Source of the DNA: Paramyrothecium sp. XJ0827
Lineage: Eukaryota; Ascomycota; Sordariomycetes; Hypocreales; Stachybotryaceae
DNA length: 64,000 nucleotides
Direction of reading: 5' to 3'
NCBI GenBank assembly: GCA_020881915.1
Contig: JAJFPB010000014.1
Location: 558,001 to 622,000, forward strand
The translations under genes were made by a program, and so were the position numbers. This document shows positions 11,428 to 23,408 of the stretch, in pieces (position 1 is the first letter of the stretch; each line of letters opens with the position of its first letter). The notes below the pieces were generated by a model that saw only the letters and a program-made list of their open reading frames with translations, searched no databases and was not told the origin of the DNA.

Positions 11428-12726
11428 TCATTCAGTAGGGCAGTGTGTTTCCCAACCAACATATCCGACTGGTTCACGGCGTTGAACCCCTCTATCAGAA
11501 CCAACTGCAATCATTGTGTAACGCTTTTCATCAAGTCGAGCCCACTTGATAGGGCCTGCAGGCAGTTGATCTGAAGCATCAGAGAACCATGTTATAGATG
11601 CAAACAGGCGATTGTCTAGTATTGGTGCCATGCCGTGCTGAAATTGGAATTTGCCCCCAAATTGCTTGGGTACGTTCTCCATATCAATAGACTGGCATAG
11701 AACCTTCAAGGTATCACAGGGCGGCACAATAACCACTTTTGCAGCAGTTCTTGGGTCAATCCATCTACTTAACAGAGCCCAGACTTTGCCGAATATAGCA
11801 GGCGCTTTCAGAACCTATGCCCAATTATTAGTTGGTCCCAGAATAATTTGTTGGAATATTGACTTGGTTAAGTCACATACATAGATTTTCTCAATCACTT
11901 CAGGGTAGCATGTCGCCAGCAATCCACTCAGGTCTTGTGCATAATTCCTTATGGCCCAGCCTTGCGTTAGTGTAAGACCCGAAACATCCACCAGGTATAT
12001 GGCACTTGTTACGGGCATTGCTGGATCTGGTCGCTGGCATGCTATGGAGCAAAGTGGTAATACAAAACGTGCCAGGTAGTCATGAAAGAAAATCGCCCGT
12101 TCTGCAATAAAATCAGCGGTTATTGGCTCAAGATGATTGAATTTGTTCTTACTTTCGTGGCACTTCAACATTGTGCTGTTATTGAGATGTGAGAGGTCAA
12201 AGACACATATCGGAAGACCGTTCTTATCACAGCAACCTGACCAATGAGGATACTACTTTTATTAGCAGAGGTGGACTTTTGATCTTGGTACAAGAATGAT
12301 GTACCAAATTTCTTGTATCCTCAAATTCATCGATATCCGTGCTATCATAAGCTTCTGCGGCGTTCACAGATAGTCGAATGGCACACGCAGCTTCATACTG
12401 CTTCAATGCCCCATCAACATCAAATGACCTGCCGACTAGAAATCTCCTAACAGTTTATTAGAAATTTGGCAAGTTACGCTGGGGCGACCACTCAATTACA
12501 GAAGAGCCGTGTCGTCGCTCAAGCCGCAATTGATATCATCGTGGCTTGTTGTGGAATGCTGCAGAAGCCCACGCTTGATACATTGGGTCTTGAAAGACTC
12601 GAAAAGGGACCTCTCCTCACCATCGAGCCTGATTTTGTCGTGCTGAAAAGGATTCTGATCCATGACGACATGTATAGCAAGTTGCGGACAAATATCAAAT
12701 CGCATCCAACACTGTTGAAGAGTCAA
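11428..12726 (-). CDS. Sec14-like CRAL-TRIO lipid-transfer protein, four exons
   Basis: Exons 12726-12500, 12446-12292, 12236-11881 and 11814-11428 join in frame to a protein of about 374 residues. The introns are 53, 55 and 66 bases with proper GT-AG ends and branch sites such as gctaat and actaat. The N-terminal CRAL-TRIO helix region is visible (DDTALL joined to RFLVGRSFDVDGALKQYEAA), then KNGLPICVFDLSHL. The lipid-binding domain follows, with AIYLVDVSGLTLTQGW, YPEVIEKIYVLKAPAIFGKV and WIDPRTAAKVVIV, ending in the typical ENVPKQFGGKF. The tail with LPAGPIKW and VGSDRGVQRRE matches fungal members that end in a short GOLD-like region. Such proteins exchange phosphatidylinositol and phosphatidylcholine between membranes and link lipid metabolism to secretion. 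The start is the least certain part; the ATG at 12663 is an alternative. Confidence 0.85.
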
Positions 12727-13723
12727 TGGGAGGGACTACTTTCCACACAACCATGGGAAATGTTCACTACATGTTTGTTTTAATTTACTTTCGACTTACG
12801 CAATGATTGATAAAACCTACTTAAGAAACCTGAGACACACCGCGGCCGGCTTGAGGCCAGGGGGCCGGATTGCACCCAAGTTCCTGACTGTTGGTAATAG
12901 AAGTTTAGTGATAACGGTGGTTTCGGCGTGCTAATCAAATTGTTTGACAAGCACAGTGGATACTTTGAGCCACTTTTTGCGATAGATGAGTAATTTGTAG
13001 TCGCTGAGATCGTCCTGCATGTATGACCGGCACCTGGACGCCCTTGTCCGTCCGGGGTCAGAACAAGAGGACGGACCAATATCTCCTGCAGGTACAAAAT
13101 GGTCCTTGCAGTCAGTTAGTCTGAGAAAATACTCGGATTTTGTCTCAAACTTCGGTCTTAAAACAGGGATCGGGCTTTAATCAAATTGATATGACTTACT
13201 AAGTTGATACTAAAACAGTGTTATGAGTAATACTACTCCAAAGCTTTTCCATCCTTGGTCTCAATTTAAGCCGCGTTTCAATTGTCAGGTTCAAAAAAAG
13301 GAACAATAAGTCTCATCACCAGTTATGTCTCGGACAAATCCCGAGGAGCATTCAAACCGCATTTGTCTGGCCTTATCATTAATTATTTAGTGCCAGTCGG
13401 TTCAAGGAGCCAGACGTCATGTGATGAACTCAAGTGGCTCCTAAAACTAGAGAACGCTTGTTCGGGTTCGGGAAGGGCTCATTCCCACGCGTCCGTTCTT
13501 CCTATTATTTGTTATCATCCTATTATGTTGAACCAGTTCAAGTGGCTTAGTATAGTTATTTTAACTTTGCTGATTATCGATCCTTTGCCTTTAAGCATAT
13601 CCCTTTTCTCTGCATAAGTTTAACTGTTATCCATCAGCCGACATTCCCCATGGCTGTAAGCCAACCTGAAGCTTCCTTGAAAGAGCTAAGTATCGTTCCG
13701 TTAATTTCTCGCTACAACCCACC
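12727..13723. other. Intergenic region, nothing recognised
   Basis: About 1 kb with short unsupported frames. No repeat or RNA gene was recognised. Confidence 0.4.
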
Positions 13724-14115
13724 ATGGATCACCTCAGCAAGCGTGCCACATTAGCAGGTAACCTGAAATTAGCTCTATATCGTCCAGCCACAAAAATGTA
13801 AACCGGAGCGCAGTGTCCGCTAACACGGTACTTACAACCGGGCTGACTTCAGCGTGGCTTACATTCAAGACTATCAACGAAACGGTGCTGCAACGACATC
13901 AGATCGCTGTTCCCAGATACCTTGACCTTACCGACATGTCCAAGAATGAACTATATTACACTAGCTATATCGGTCGTCTCACTCTGATGCAGTCTTCTCG
14001 CCGCGCAAGTCAAAATGAATTTTGGAAGTCACAGCTAGATTGTATCTACAAGACGTGCAGCAGTCTTGGACTTGCCAAAGTCAAACTCGAAAGGAGACGG
14101 CTCTTGATCTTCTAA
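13724..14115 (+). CDS. Hypothetical small protein, two exons
   Basis: An ATG in very good context (caccATGg) at 13724 opens a short first exon ending at 13757. A gtaacc donor and a gcag acceptor remove 56 bases, and exon 2 runs from 13814 to the TAA at 14115. The result is about 111 residues with no signal peptide and no membrane segment. I recognise no domain. The Kozak context and an in-frame intron are the only support; it may instead be a remnant of a longer gene. Confidence 0.3.
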
Positions 14116-14269
14116 CACCTTCTCCCTAGATTTTGTCCAAACTATGAATGCAACGAGTTTAAGAGGGATACTCTCAGCTGGTGGGTATTAATATACGAAT
14201 CATTTAGCCAACTTATATATAAAACAATTACTCAGCTTATAGCAGTCGATATATGCAACATAAGGTGCA

Positions 14270-17200
14270 CTAAAGAAGTATACTCAAAATCAAACTAATA
14301 ACAATAATGAATGATGAGATGCTTGTTTTGCCAACACTTGCGTGATGAACAGTCTGGAAACCATCCTTGGTGTTGATGGTTCCGTTTGGCGTTTGCTGTA
14401 TAACAATTTTAGAATCAGCAGTGGAACCCGATTTAGATCCAGCACTGTAGGTGCTTCCATATTGAACTTCAATACGCTCGACGGCTGTCGCTTCATCATT
14501 GTTGCCGATTCCAGCCTTACCATTTCCAGCGTTTGCTTTAGGGTTTCCCACGCTTTGAGTGTCTGCGTCGTCGCCGGGTCCGGGGCTAACTTCGAGTCCC
14601 ATGCCAACTCGCCCAACTCCTTGAGCATCACCAACACCGGCTGTATATGATAAAGTGCCGGCAGCTGCGGCTGCGGCTTTGCTGTGCCATTGCCCGGTTC
14701 CTGCGTCAGCATAGCTGGGTTGAGTTGCCATTGCCACAGATTGAGCCGCGGAGGCGTCTTCCCAAGCTGCGCCGAACGCTGCATTTGAACCACCCTCATC
14801 ATCTTTTGTGGATTCAGACCAGTCCACAAACCCAACGGCCTTCTCAGTTGCGACTTCCGAGCCTTTGAGCCAAGACTCATTAGGGCCGAGTAAGGGTGAC
14901 CATGCAGGGAGAGCTTCCGTGCAGAGTGTTGGCTCACCATCTTGACCTGTCTTTACATATGTAGTGCAAAGCTCGGGAGGAATTTTAATGGTCCGTTGTG
15001 TTTCCTCTCTGGTTGTGACGGGGTAGCAAGTCGTAATGCGATGTCCATGAGCGTCCGTAACTAAAGCTGTCTTGCTGAAAATCGTAGTTTCCACGATCTT
15101 AACAATAGTGACGAGTTCTTGAAGGCTTGTGCCCTGATGCGTACCCGAACCTCCATGTTTTCCTTTGAATTGATTGCCATTCGGGCGACTGTGATTGCCC
15201 TTGACATTATGATTATCTGAGGTTTCATGGCCCGAGCTGCCGTCATTAGCTTCCCCCTTGTGATTATCTGAGCCACCATGTTCACTTTTTATGCCGTTAT
15301 TGCTCGCATTCTCTTCGTTATGTCTGTCATCGTCACCGTTGTCAGTCTTGCCACCATGCTTGCCTTTGTTAGCACCCTTGGCAATCGTAGTTGGTTTGCT
15401 TGTGTCGCCGACCATGCTTTCAGTGGCGGTGGTTCTTGCCAGTGAGGCCACGGTATCATAGCCCAAGAGAGTAGATGTAGGTCGTCCTGGCAAAAACTCC
15501 GGTGCAGCAAAAGACCTGACAAAATTGCAGCCATTACAAACACCAGGCGTGTAACCAGGAACGTCGATGGTAGTAACTGTGGCGGGACAATCGGAACAAA
15601 GTTGATAGGTAAAGGTTGGCATGGCATCATTGACAGCCAGTGTGGAGGCCTAAACACTCATCAGCTTCTGCAAGGGATGCGTTCACATTGTTTGTGAGTG
15701 TTGCGTAGCGGTCCATAAGACTTACCGTGATGACAGTTTCGTATTGGCCTGAGCTTGGAAACCCGATGATATCGGGATAGAAAGGTTGCCCTGCAATAGT
15801 GTAATCGTGGATTGGCCTTGAGTATAAAGCTCTTGTGACTCGGCTTCCTCGGTTTAGTCTCTTGTCCACTCCTCGCATGCCAATTCCCGAGAACTCCTCG
15901 ATAATATATATGAGTTCCTCTCCAATCTGCGTTCCTGACATGTTGGCTTCAATTGATGCGGTCGAAGAAGTCTGAATCGGCGTGCTATCAACAGAAAGGA
16001 CGACACTAGAAGTGGTGTTTGTTAAGCCGAAAAAGAATGCACTCGAAGCTGGCAGTTCTGCGCTTGTGGAAGGCGTCACGATGATAAGAGGCTCCCGCAA
16101 AAGACTAGACAGGGCCAGCGCGCACTCCCCAGTTTCCAGATCTCGACCGTTGACACACCGGCAGGATGAGTTACAAGAACTGCTAGAGGTGCCGTTTTCC
16201 GCCGTGCCCTCGTCGCATTCCTCGTTCGGCTGGACGATTCCGTCACCGCAGAGTTCCGTCTTGCATCTTGCGGAGCAGCCGTCACCGTCTGTTGTATTGC
16301 TGTCGTCGCATTCCTCACCGAAGTGTAAAACACCGTCACCACAGAACTCGAGCTTGCAGGACGCGTTGCAACCATCACCATCCACCGTGTTGCCATCATC
16401 ACAATCCTCACCAGGCTGCAAGATTCCATCGCCGCAGAATTCAAGCTTGCAACTGGCGGTACAGCCATCGCCGTCCACCGTGTTCCCGTCGTCGCATTGC
16501 TCCGTACTCTGAACGATATTATCGCCACACCGTTCCAACTTGCAGTCAGCGCTGCAACCGTCATTATTGTCCAAGTTCCCGTCGTCACATTCCTCGTCGG
16601 CCTGAATAATATTATCACCGCATATCTCTAGCTTGCAAGTGGAGCTGCAGCCATCGTCATCGGCGATATTTCCGTCATCGCATTCTTCGCTGTCTTGAGT
16701 AATACCGTCGCCACAAACCTCCAATTTGCATGAAGAACTGCAGCCGTCATTGTCGGCGACGTTTCCATCGTCACATTCTTCATTGTCCTGGCGAATATTA
16801 TCGCCGCAAACCTCCTTTTTACATGAAGAGCTGCACCCATCATTATTGTCTCTGTTCCCATCGTCGCATTCTTCGTTCGCCTGGACAATATTGTCACCAC
16901 AAACCTCCCGTTTGCAGGTCGAGCTGCACCCATCATTATTGCGAAGATTGCCGTCGTCACACTCCTCGTTGACCTGAGTAATACCATCCCCGCAGACTTC
17001 TCGTTTACACGTCGAGCTGCAGCCATCATTGTTTAAGATATTACCGTCGTCGCACTGCTCATTGGCCTGGATGATACCGTCACCACAGACTTCTCGTCTG
17101 CAAGTCGAGCTGCAGCCGTCATTGTTGAGGATGTTCCCGTCGTCACACTGCTCATTTGCCTGGACAATACCATCTCCGCAGGTTTCTATTTTACAAGTCG

Positions 17201-18341
17201 AGCTACAACCGTCATTGTTGAGGATGTTTCCGTCGTCGCATTGCTCGTTTGCCTGGAGGATACCGTCACCACAGACTTCTCGTCTGCAAGTCGAGCTGCA
17301 ACCGTCATTGTTGAGGATGTTTCCGTCGTCGCATTGCTCGTTTGCCTGGACGATACCGTCACCACAGACTTCTCGTCTGCAAGTCGAGCTGCAGCCGTCA
17401 TTATTGAGGGTATTTCCGTCATCGCATTGTTCGTGGCCCTGAACAATACCGTCGCCGCACCAAAAGTTGGCAATGATGAAGTATGGGTTGGGAACCGTGG
17501 AATCTGACATTTTGGCGATCGGGAAGAATCTGCCGATATTCGTGAATGTCAAATGCGAGGTATGGCCCCATCCTGACAATAATGCGTCTGTGAGACCTTC
17601 CATGAGAGGATGCGTCGGACTAGTAATCTGAGCTCGTTCGAGATACTGATATGTCCTGACTCTCACCCCAAATACGTCGAGAAATCCAAGGTCAGTTTCT
17701 TGTGGGTTCGAGAATATTGGCATCACGAAGAAAAATCCCGTTCCAGCCCCCTGAGTCGTCAATTTAAGAGTCTACGGGGACGCGTACGTTAGCAAACTTT
17801 CCACTTCAAGACACGAGTAATGGAATGCATCGAGCAGTGCTTCGCGAGCTCACTCGGAGTGACATGGCTTGACTTCAGCGTTATAGCCTGGACAACTTAC
17901 ATTCTTTATCAGGGTTACTTTTCCCGGGGTGCTACTTGGCATCCATCCAACAAGCCCGCCGTGTAAGACTACATTTCCTGTTATTGCGGGGCCCCATTGG
18001 GCTTTCGTTTGGGCAAGGAAATCAATTGTCGGACTGGCATCCCCCCAGCCCTGGAAGGCGTCCAGGTAAAGGGCTTTGTATTTCTTAAAGTCGTTGGTAG
18101 TCATGGTCCTGAAGATTGGGATGCTGACAACATCAACTAAGCAAAAGATATTAGCAGAAAACTTGAACCCGTGGTAGTGATGGCATATACCGGTCATGCC
18201 CAGCTCCAACGCCAAAGCATATGCTTTTGTTGATCGACCGGAGGCTCCAGAATATGCGTCAATCATGAGGACGTCTGCAGCGATTGCTCCTGTAACCATC
18301 CATATTGCCGCAATTAGGCTTGCGAATTTGCGGGACAACAT
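14270..18341 (-). CDS. Large secreted DUF4215 cysteine-repeat protein with GPI-like C-terminus, four exons
   Basis: Exons 18341-18191, 18136-17901, 17771-15726 and 15649-14270 join in frame to about 1,270 residues. The introns have gtatat, gtaagt and gtaagt donors and AG acceptors. Residues 1-21 are a signal peptide ([21 protein letters not shown]). A globular N-terminal region of about 230 residues follows, then fourteen near-identical 31-residue repeats of the form [24 protein letters not shown], with six cysteines each. These match the DUF4215/Myxococcus cysteine-rich repeat known mainly from bacterial surface proteins. A serine/threonine/glycine-rich stretch and a hydrophobic C-terminal tail ([15 protein letters not shown]) suggest a GPI-anchored wall or surface protein. 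The last repeat is degenerate. The function is unknown; adhesion or binding is a guess. The repeats may have been acquired from bacteria. Confidence 0.85.
16146..17459 (-). repeat. Tandem array of fourteen 93-bp coding repeats (DUF4215)
   Basis: This lies inside the gene at 14270-18341. Thirteen units of exactly 31 codons are followed by one degenerate unit. The first five units (about 17459-16995) are the most alike, with nearly invariant [12 protein letters not shown], and later units diverge (DGDGCNASC). That pattern suggests recent expansion at the N-terminal end of the array. Confidence 0.9.
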
Positions 18342-19847
18342 ATTTTCTGAGGAGCCAGTTCTGACTCCCAGTTTTCTGATCGGTGGTAAAACCGCAACTC
18401 CCTCAGGAACCTGTAATGTCGGAGGGGGAAAGTTTCATGACAGGTGTCCAAGCGGATAGTTGGGGCTTTTTCTCAATTTTGGGATTTTATTGATGACTTT
18501 CGAGCAGATGTCAACGCGGCGCGCGTCCAAGAAGGCGAAACATTCCAGGCGCAAGCCTTCTGGGCGTCCACTGACTGCGTGACTCCCCAGCCACAAAAAA
18601 AAGTGCACCGATGGGAGGTATCGTGTAAAACGGGTGATTCCAACGGTCATAGAAAATATGCGGATGCAAACGGGCATGGGAATGGTGATCTTAGACATTT
18701 CTTCCTCAAAGGGCAAACCTCATATGGGAGATCTGGACCTGGCATGCGAAAATTGTCTCGGCAATCACGTTCCCTGTGGAAGCGCGAATGCCCTCTGGGC
18801 GTCGAATGCATCCCCATCAAGTAATACTGAGGTACTCATGGTAGGCAAGAAAGAAGTTTTACTTTAATAAGGTAATGAGTGTTGTATTTGCTAACAAAAA
18901 TGATTTCAAATGGAGGGGCGACTAAGTAATAGTTAGCCGTGCCAGATTTTAGCTGTCTGAGGCCACATCTTCATTGCACTTTTTTATTCACAATCTTTCG
19001 CTTAATGAATTTGGGACCGCAACATGCCGATCCATGAAAGTGCCTGTTGAGGACTTGCATGACGATGCAGACTTAGAATCCGTTGAGAACAACAATGTCA
19101 CCCTTGCTTGACGAACACGCATTAGACTTTATGCGTGAAACGCGTCGTAGTAGCTGAGACAAGTTGTCTTATATCTGGCACATATTTTGCAACTATCGAT
19201 AACACGTCCAGTGCGGAAGATATCTTAAAAGTTACCCCACAACACTTCAGGCTATCTTTGGCATTAGTATCAGTAGGGTGACAAGGCGCCCGAGAGGAGG
19301 GGCCCAAGCCCAATGTGAGGTGGCATCAAGTCGTCGCTGTGTACAAAGCATATTACCACGGCTAAATGCTCAATAGGATTCCATGCACCACTTACGCTCG
19401 ATCTAGCGATCTGTTTTCGGCAGAACAACCAATGTCCGGAACTGGCCTACGTATCGGTGCAGTGGCTTGCCAAAGGTCGTCCGCATACCCATTTGGCCTT
19501 ACGATACCTATCGGGCGGTGTGGGAGCAGAATCCAGTTTCCTTTCAAGCACCGGTTACATCTGTCTAGCCCGCGACCCCGATGGATGGGATAAACGGAAA
19601 GCACATACGCCGCGACATGCAATGCCCGTCGATATCCGCGCACAGATCAAGTGGGCGACATAGGGACATAAAATGTGGCATCAATGAATGCATGGGATAG
19701 GTACTGTGGAAAATATGCTTGACATGCGTAACGAGCCCCTCCACAAACTATTGGAGGAGCAATCTAAAGCCTTAATTAACCCTTCCCATCTCAACCTTTT
19801 ATATATTACGCTTTCCCAACCCGTGTAGAGAAGTGATATGATATCAA
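18342..19847. other. Intergenic region, nothing convincing
   Basis: Open frames at 18444-18867 on the + strand overlap in two phases and have no domain, although one contains two CxxC-like cysteine pairs. I see no promoter or splice pattern to support a gene. Confidence 0.35.
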
Positions 19848-20309
19848 TCATTGGGAACTGCCAGATTTTGTCATGGTGATTTGAAAGACAAAATCAGGAT
19901 TTCCTATTAGTCCCAATCTAGCAAGTTGCGGCCAAAGACCTCGCATCGACCATGGAGGGTGGATCAGCGACGGACCCTCGCACTTCGGATCGGAAATCTG
20001 GAGGATTGCCGATTGCGCCCGCAGCGCGGCTTGCATGTCTATTCTACTTTGCGGGAACTTAAGTGGAGGCGAGAAGGAGGCGTGGATCAACGCGTCAGCT
20101 AGATAGCTGTAAATACTGGTAAAAGAATCACTGAGCCATGGTAAATACACCATCGGTGCTGGCCGATGCTGCAAAAACCGTCTTGGTTCAGAGTTCCGAG
20201 GTCCATTTATTATTGGAAGCGAGGTGGATGTTGGCCAGGACTTCAATGGCGAAATCAGCTGGATAGAGAAGAACCAGAAGACCATGCAAGATAACAGCAT
20301 CACCTTCAA
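19848..20309 (-). CDS. Hypothetical protein with possible signal anchor
   Basis: This is a single open frame of 153 codons starting MKVMLLSCMVFWFFSIQLI, which resembles a signal peptide or N-terminal membrane anchor. It then continues with a Pro/Ser/Leu-rich sequence that I cannot assign. There is no intron and no recognisable domain. Support is only the length and the start. Confidence 0.25.
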   Translation of the reverse strand: MKVMLLSCMVFWFFSIQLISPLKSWPTSTSLPIINGPRNSEPRRFLQHRPAPMVYLPWLSDSFTSIYSYLADALIHASFSPPLKFPQSRIDMQAALRAQSAILQISDPKCEGPSLIHPPWSMRGLWPQLARLGLIGNPDFVFQITMTKSGSSQ

Positions 20310-21140
20310 TTGAAGATAAGATAGAACTGTGGATAGGCGCAGGATCGCAGAACAAATTTCAGAGATTGTAAAACAAATTGGGGGATAAACATGGCGAAGA
20401 TGGCCATATTCCAGAGTTTATGGTCAGTCTTTACCGCATTGCATCATCTTTGCCACGCTCCACGCTTAGAGTCGCGATGCGGTAGAAAAAATAAAACCCG
20501 CAGGCAGAAGCACCGGCGAGGACCAGTTTCTAAGACTAGGTAATGATCGACTAAGCCGTGGGAATGTTTACTCTATTGTAGATGACGGCACAAGTACTGA
20601 TTTCATACCACACTGCGCCGGCAGTCAGTCCTGCTAGCCAGCACCAGCCCTTGCCCTCATCTCGGTTGGTATAGCGGGAGATCTGTAGCCGACGAGGGAG
20701 ACCTGCGTGAAAGCTGAAGGAGTGAAGAGAACGGCGTGCTGGAGGAGGCTGATGGTGTTGGGACTGTTGGGAGCCGCAAGTCTAGATCCGAAATGTGACC
20801 CATACCTGCTTCTCAATCACTGTCTCCACCTTAGCTGCAATGACACAGACCTCGTTCAGGCATTCGCTTACGGCTCGAATTTTACCTTTTCTGGATAAAC
20901 GGCCTTTGCCTGATATTTTTAAAACGTAAGCCTGACGCACCAATCAGCTAGGGCCTGATGAAAGAGGGGTTGTTGACCAAGTTTGATCCTGCTTCAATTA
21001 GGCAGATTCATTGTCCCCTTTCCATCAGCGTCACCATATCGTTATCTTCAAGCTTGTCGCATCTGATTGTTGGTTACAAATGCATCAATGAACCACAAAA
21101 GAATACCAGCCCCTATCCTCAAGAACAACGTAGAAGCAGC
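20310..21140. other. Intergenic region, nothing recognised
   Basis: This contains the 5' side of the 2EXR gene. The frame of that gene stays open upstream to 20958, but the extra residues do not look like family sequence. Confidence 0.4.
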
Positions 21141-22169
21141 ATGTCTAGAACCACTCCAATCCGTACTACCGAGGCAATCCCCGCCTTTCCTCGCTTTGGT
21201 AGACTCGCCTACGAGCTTCGCCAACTTATATGGTCGTTCGCGTATCCTCCGCATACACCCGAGGTTTGCATTTGCCGGGATGAGAACCTGCCTTCATCAA
21301 GCGGCTCCAAGCCTTTGATGGTTTATACGCAGTTTCCTGCAACTATGCACGCGTGCCATGAAGCCCGAGAAATAGCCTTTCGTCAAGGCGGGACAGGTTT
21401 TCTTGCGTTTGTCTCTGTACCGCAAGTCGATTTCAGAGTCCCCGCTAGGCCCTTCGATCCTTCACTCGATACCCTGTACTGGCCTGCAACCGAAAACATG
21501 GTCTTCTCTAGCTATTTAACTGGGTACGACGGCATGAGTCCATTGCTATCTGCATCCGACGCCAAGCAGCTACAGCATCTCGCCGTCGAGTGGGGCATGA
21601 TGAATTCATTTCCTCGTCGATTTGTTGAGTATATTCTGGAAGAATGCCCCTGCCTCCGAACACTATCTGTTGTATTCCCTCACATGCCGCACAAGAACAA
21701 TTGGAGAAACCGATTTCAGCCCCCTAGTAGGTACAGCCAGCTGCGGAGGCTGGAGGACCATGAAAGCACAAATACGAAACTAGTGCTGCAAAATCCAGAA
21801 GATGAGAATTGGAACACGTCGTTGCTATCAGAGTTAAGCAGCCCGCATTATGTTTCGATTAACCATTTCTTGGAGTCATTGAGGCTGAGCCTAGATGCCC
21901 ATGGGTCACGCATTATAAAAGTGATGAGGGGTCGATACGAGGGAACCAGTTGGAATACAGACTTAAACTGTTTCGAGGGATTGGATCTTGTACCGGCAAT
22001 GTTTATTGATTACCAGAACAAGCCGAAGTATGTTAATGGGGGTGATGTAGAACGTCACGAAACCCTAGCTATGTTGACTAACTCTGAAGAGTCAAAGGAC
22101 AATGGGGAAGATAACACGTTCAAAAGATCTAGGTTCTACAAGATATTCAAAAAATCAGCGCGAGGCTAG
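21141..22169 (+). CDS. 2EXR-domain protein
   Basis: A 342-residue protein. I use the ATG at 21141 (agcATGtct) rather than the in-frame ATG at 20958, because the domain begins a few residues after it: FPRFGRLAYELRQLIWSFA. That is the hallmark of the fungal 2EXR family, which is widespread in filamentous ascomycetes and has no known biochemical role. Further typical blocks are MHACHEAREIAF, VDTLYWP-like (SLDTLYWPATENM) and ASDAKQLQHLAVEWGM. The C-terminus is basic and serine-rich. The gene is intronless and isolated. Confidence 0.85.
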   Translation: MSRTTPIRTTEAIPAFPRFGRLAYELRQLIWSFAYPPHTPEVCICRDENLPSSSGSKPLMVYTQFPATMHACHEAREIAFRQGGTGFLAFVSVPQVDFRVPARPFDPSLDTLYWPATENMVFSSYLTGYDGMSPLLSASDAKQLQHLAVEWGMMNSFPRRFVEYILEECPCLRTLSVVFPHMPHKNNWRNRFQPPSRYSQLRRLEDHESTNTKLVLQNPEDENWNTSLLSELSSPHYVSINHFLESLRLSLDAHGSRIIKVMRGRYEGTSWNTDLNCFEGLDLVPAMFIDYQNKPKYVNGGDVERHETLAMLTNSEESKDNGEDNTFKRSRFYKIFKKSARG

Positions 22170-23408
22170 GCCTCGGCGAAATCTAGCTTTGAAAGCCTCA
22201 GACTCACATGCAGGCTCTAGTACTTTCGTTGGTAGGCACCGAATTCCTCAGTAGCTATTTGACAATTGACAGTTCAATTGAAGGCCACCTTGGGCGAATA
22301 TTATATCAGTCAAGCTCTGGTTTCAAGTATTGCTAATAATGTTAACTTCTTCCGCGCCTTGAAATCCTAGCCATTAGATCGTAGGTAGCTCAGAGCATGC
22401 CGTAGGCTGCAGAGTACGCCTAACACGATGTTACTATTTATTGTGATCACGTCCAATGAAATCGGCTGGCAAATGACATGTTAGTGTTACGCGAGGAAAC
22501 AACGATGCTTGCAATGCTAAGTTCAGACTGGGTAACATCAGTACTTCCGACAAATGAATAGCACCGTAGACTGAATCGTTAGCAACCTCTATCTTGAATC
22601 CATGGCAATGCCCTGAATGTTACATAGTGCTGTCGTGGTGTTAGAGGATCTCCGAATTGTGAGGTGAAGTTTTCACCTTAACATGGATCCGAATCACGAT
22701 GCAAACTCAGATCAATGAGCTGATACAATACTCGACAGGGCAATATCAACTAAGCTATTGGTCTGGCATTGTGTGGATATTCATTCCAGAATGGAGGTTG
22801 GTTGACGTCGTTTCTACAGTTCACTGTAAAGAGAGGGAGCTCTACGTAAACCCCAAATTTTCTGCACCGTCGCCCGTTTGTCTACCGTATCAATTGAAAG
22901 TATATAACTGGGTAGCAGGAAGTGTTTATGCATTTCTCTTAGGTATCGACATCTCGGGTAAAGGACAAAAATTGGTTGTACAGCGCTGGACTGGCTTCTC
23001 GGTCTTGTACAGTCCACAGTTATTTGCCCATAGCCTTGGCCATCCTAGGCTCCAGTAATTATACCTTGACCAGATTATCAGCTGACTGGTACTTTATTTC
23101 ATCGGGAAAATGAATGACCAAATCAGGTTCTTCCAACAACGTTGTCCTTGCCTGGTCCTGCTCTTGCAATGGTATGACTAGTCCACCCGCGGCGTGACAC
23201 ATCCCGCATGTGATATGTTCAATATATGATTGAACCCCCAAGTCTCTTCAAGATGATTTCATTGCCAACCAAGCCGTCTTCAGCTTCGGCCGTGTGGAAT
23301 GAGACTCATTGGGCGTCCAGTCAGACAATCACGTCTATGACACTTGATATTTCTTCACTTATTTTGAATGATAACATACTATATAGATCATGAATAGACC
23401 CAAACTAA
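22170..23408. other. Intergenic region, nothing recognised
   Basis: The stretch lies between the 3' ends of two convergent genes. A 119-codon frame at 22699-23058 shows no family feature. Confidence 0.35.

Noticed and set aside
11428..12726. Fragments of a CRAL-TRIO protein suggesting decay
   Set aside because: Three introns of 53-66 bases rejoin the fragments in frame with a complete domain.
16146..17459. Regularly spaced 93-base repeats resembling a repeat array of CRISPR type
   Set aside because: The period is a multiple of three, the repeats are coding and there are no unique spacers.
18444..18867. Overlapping plus-strand frames with CxxC-like cysteines, possible zinc-cluster remnant
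   Set aside because: The spacing does not match Zn2Cys6 or any finger I know, and there is no splice or promoter support.
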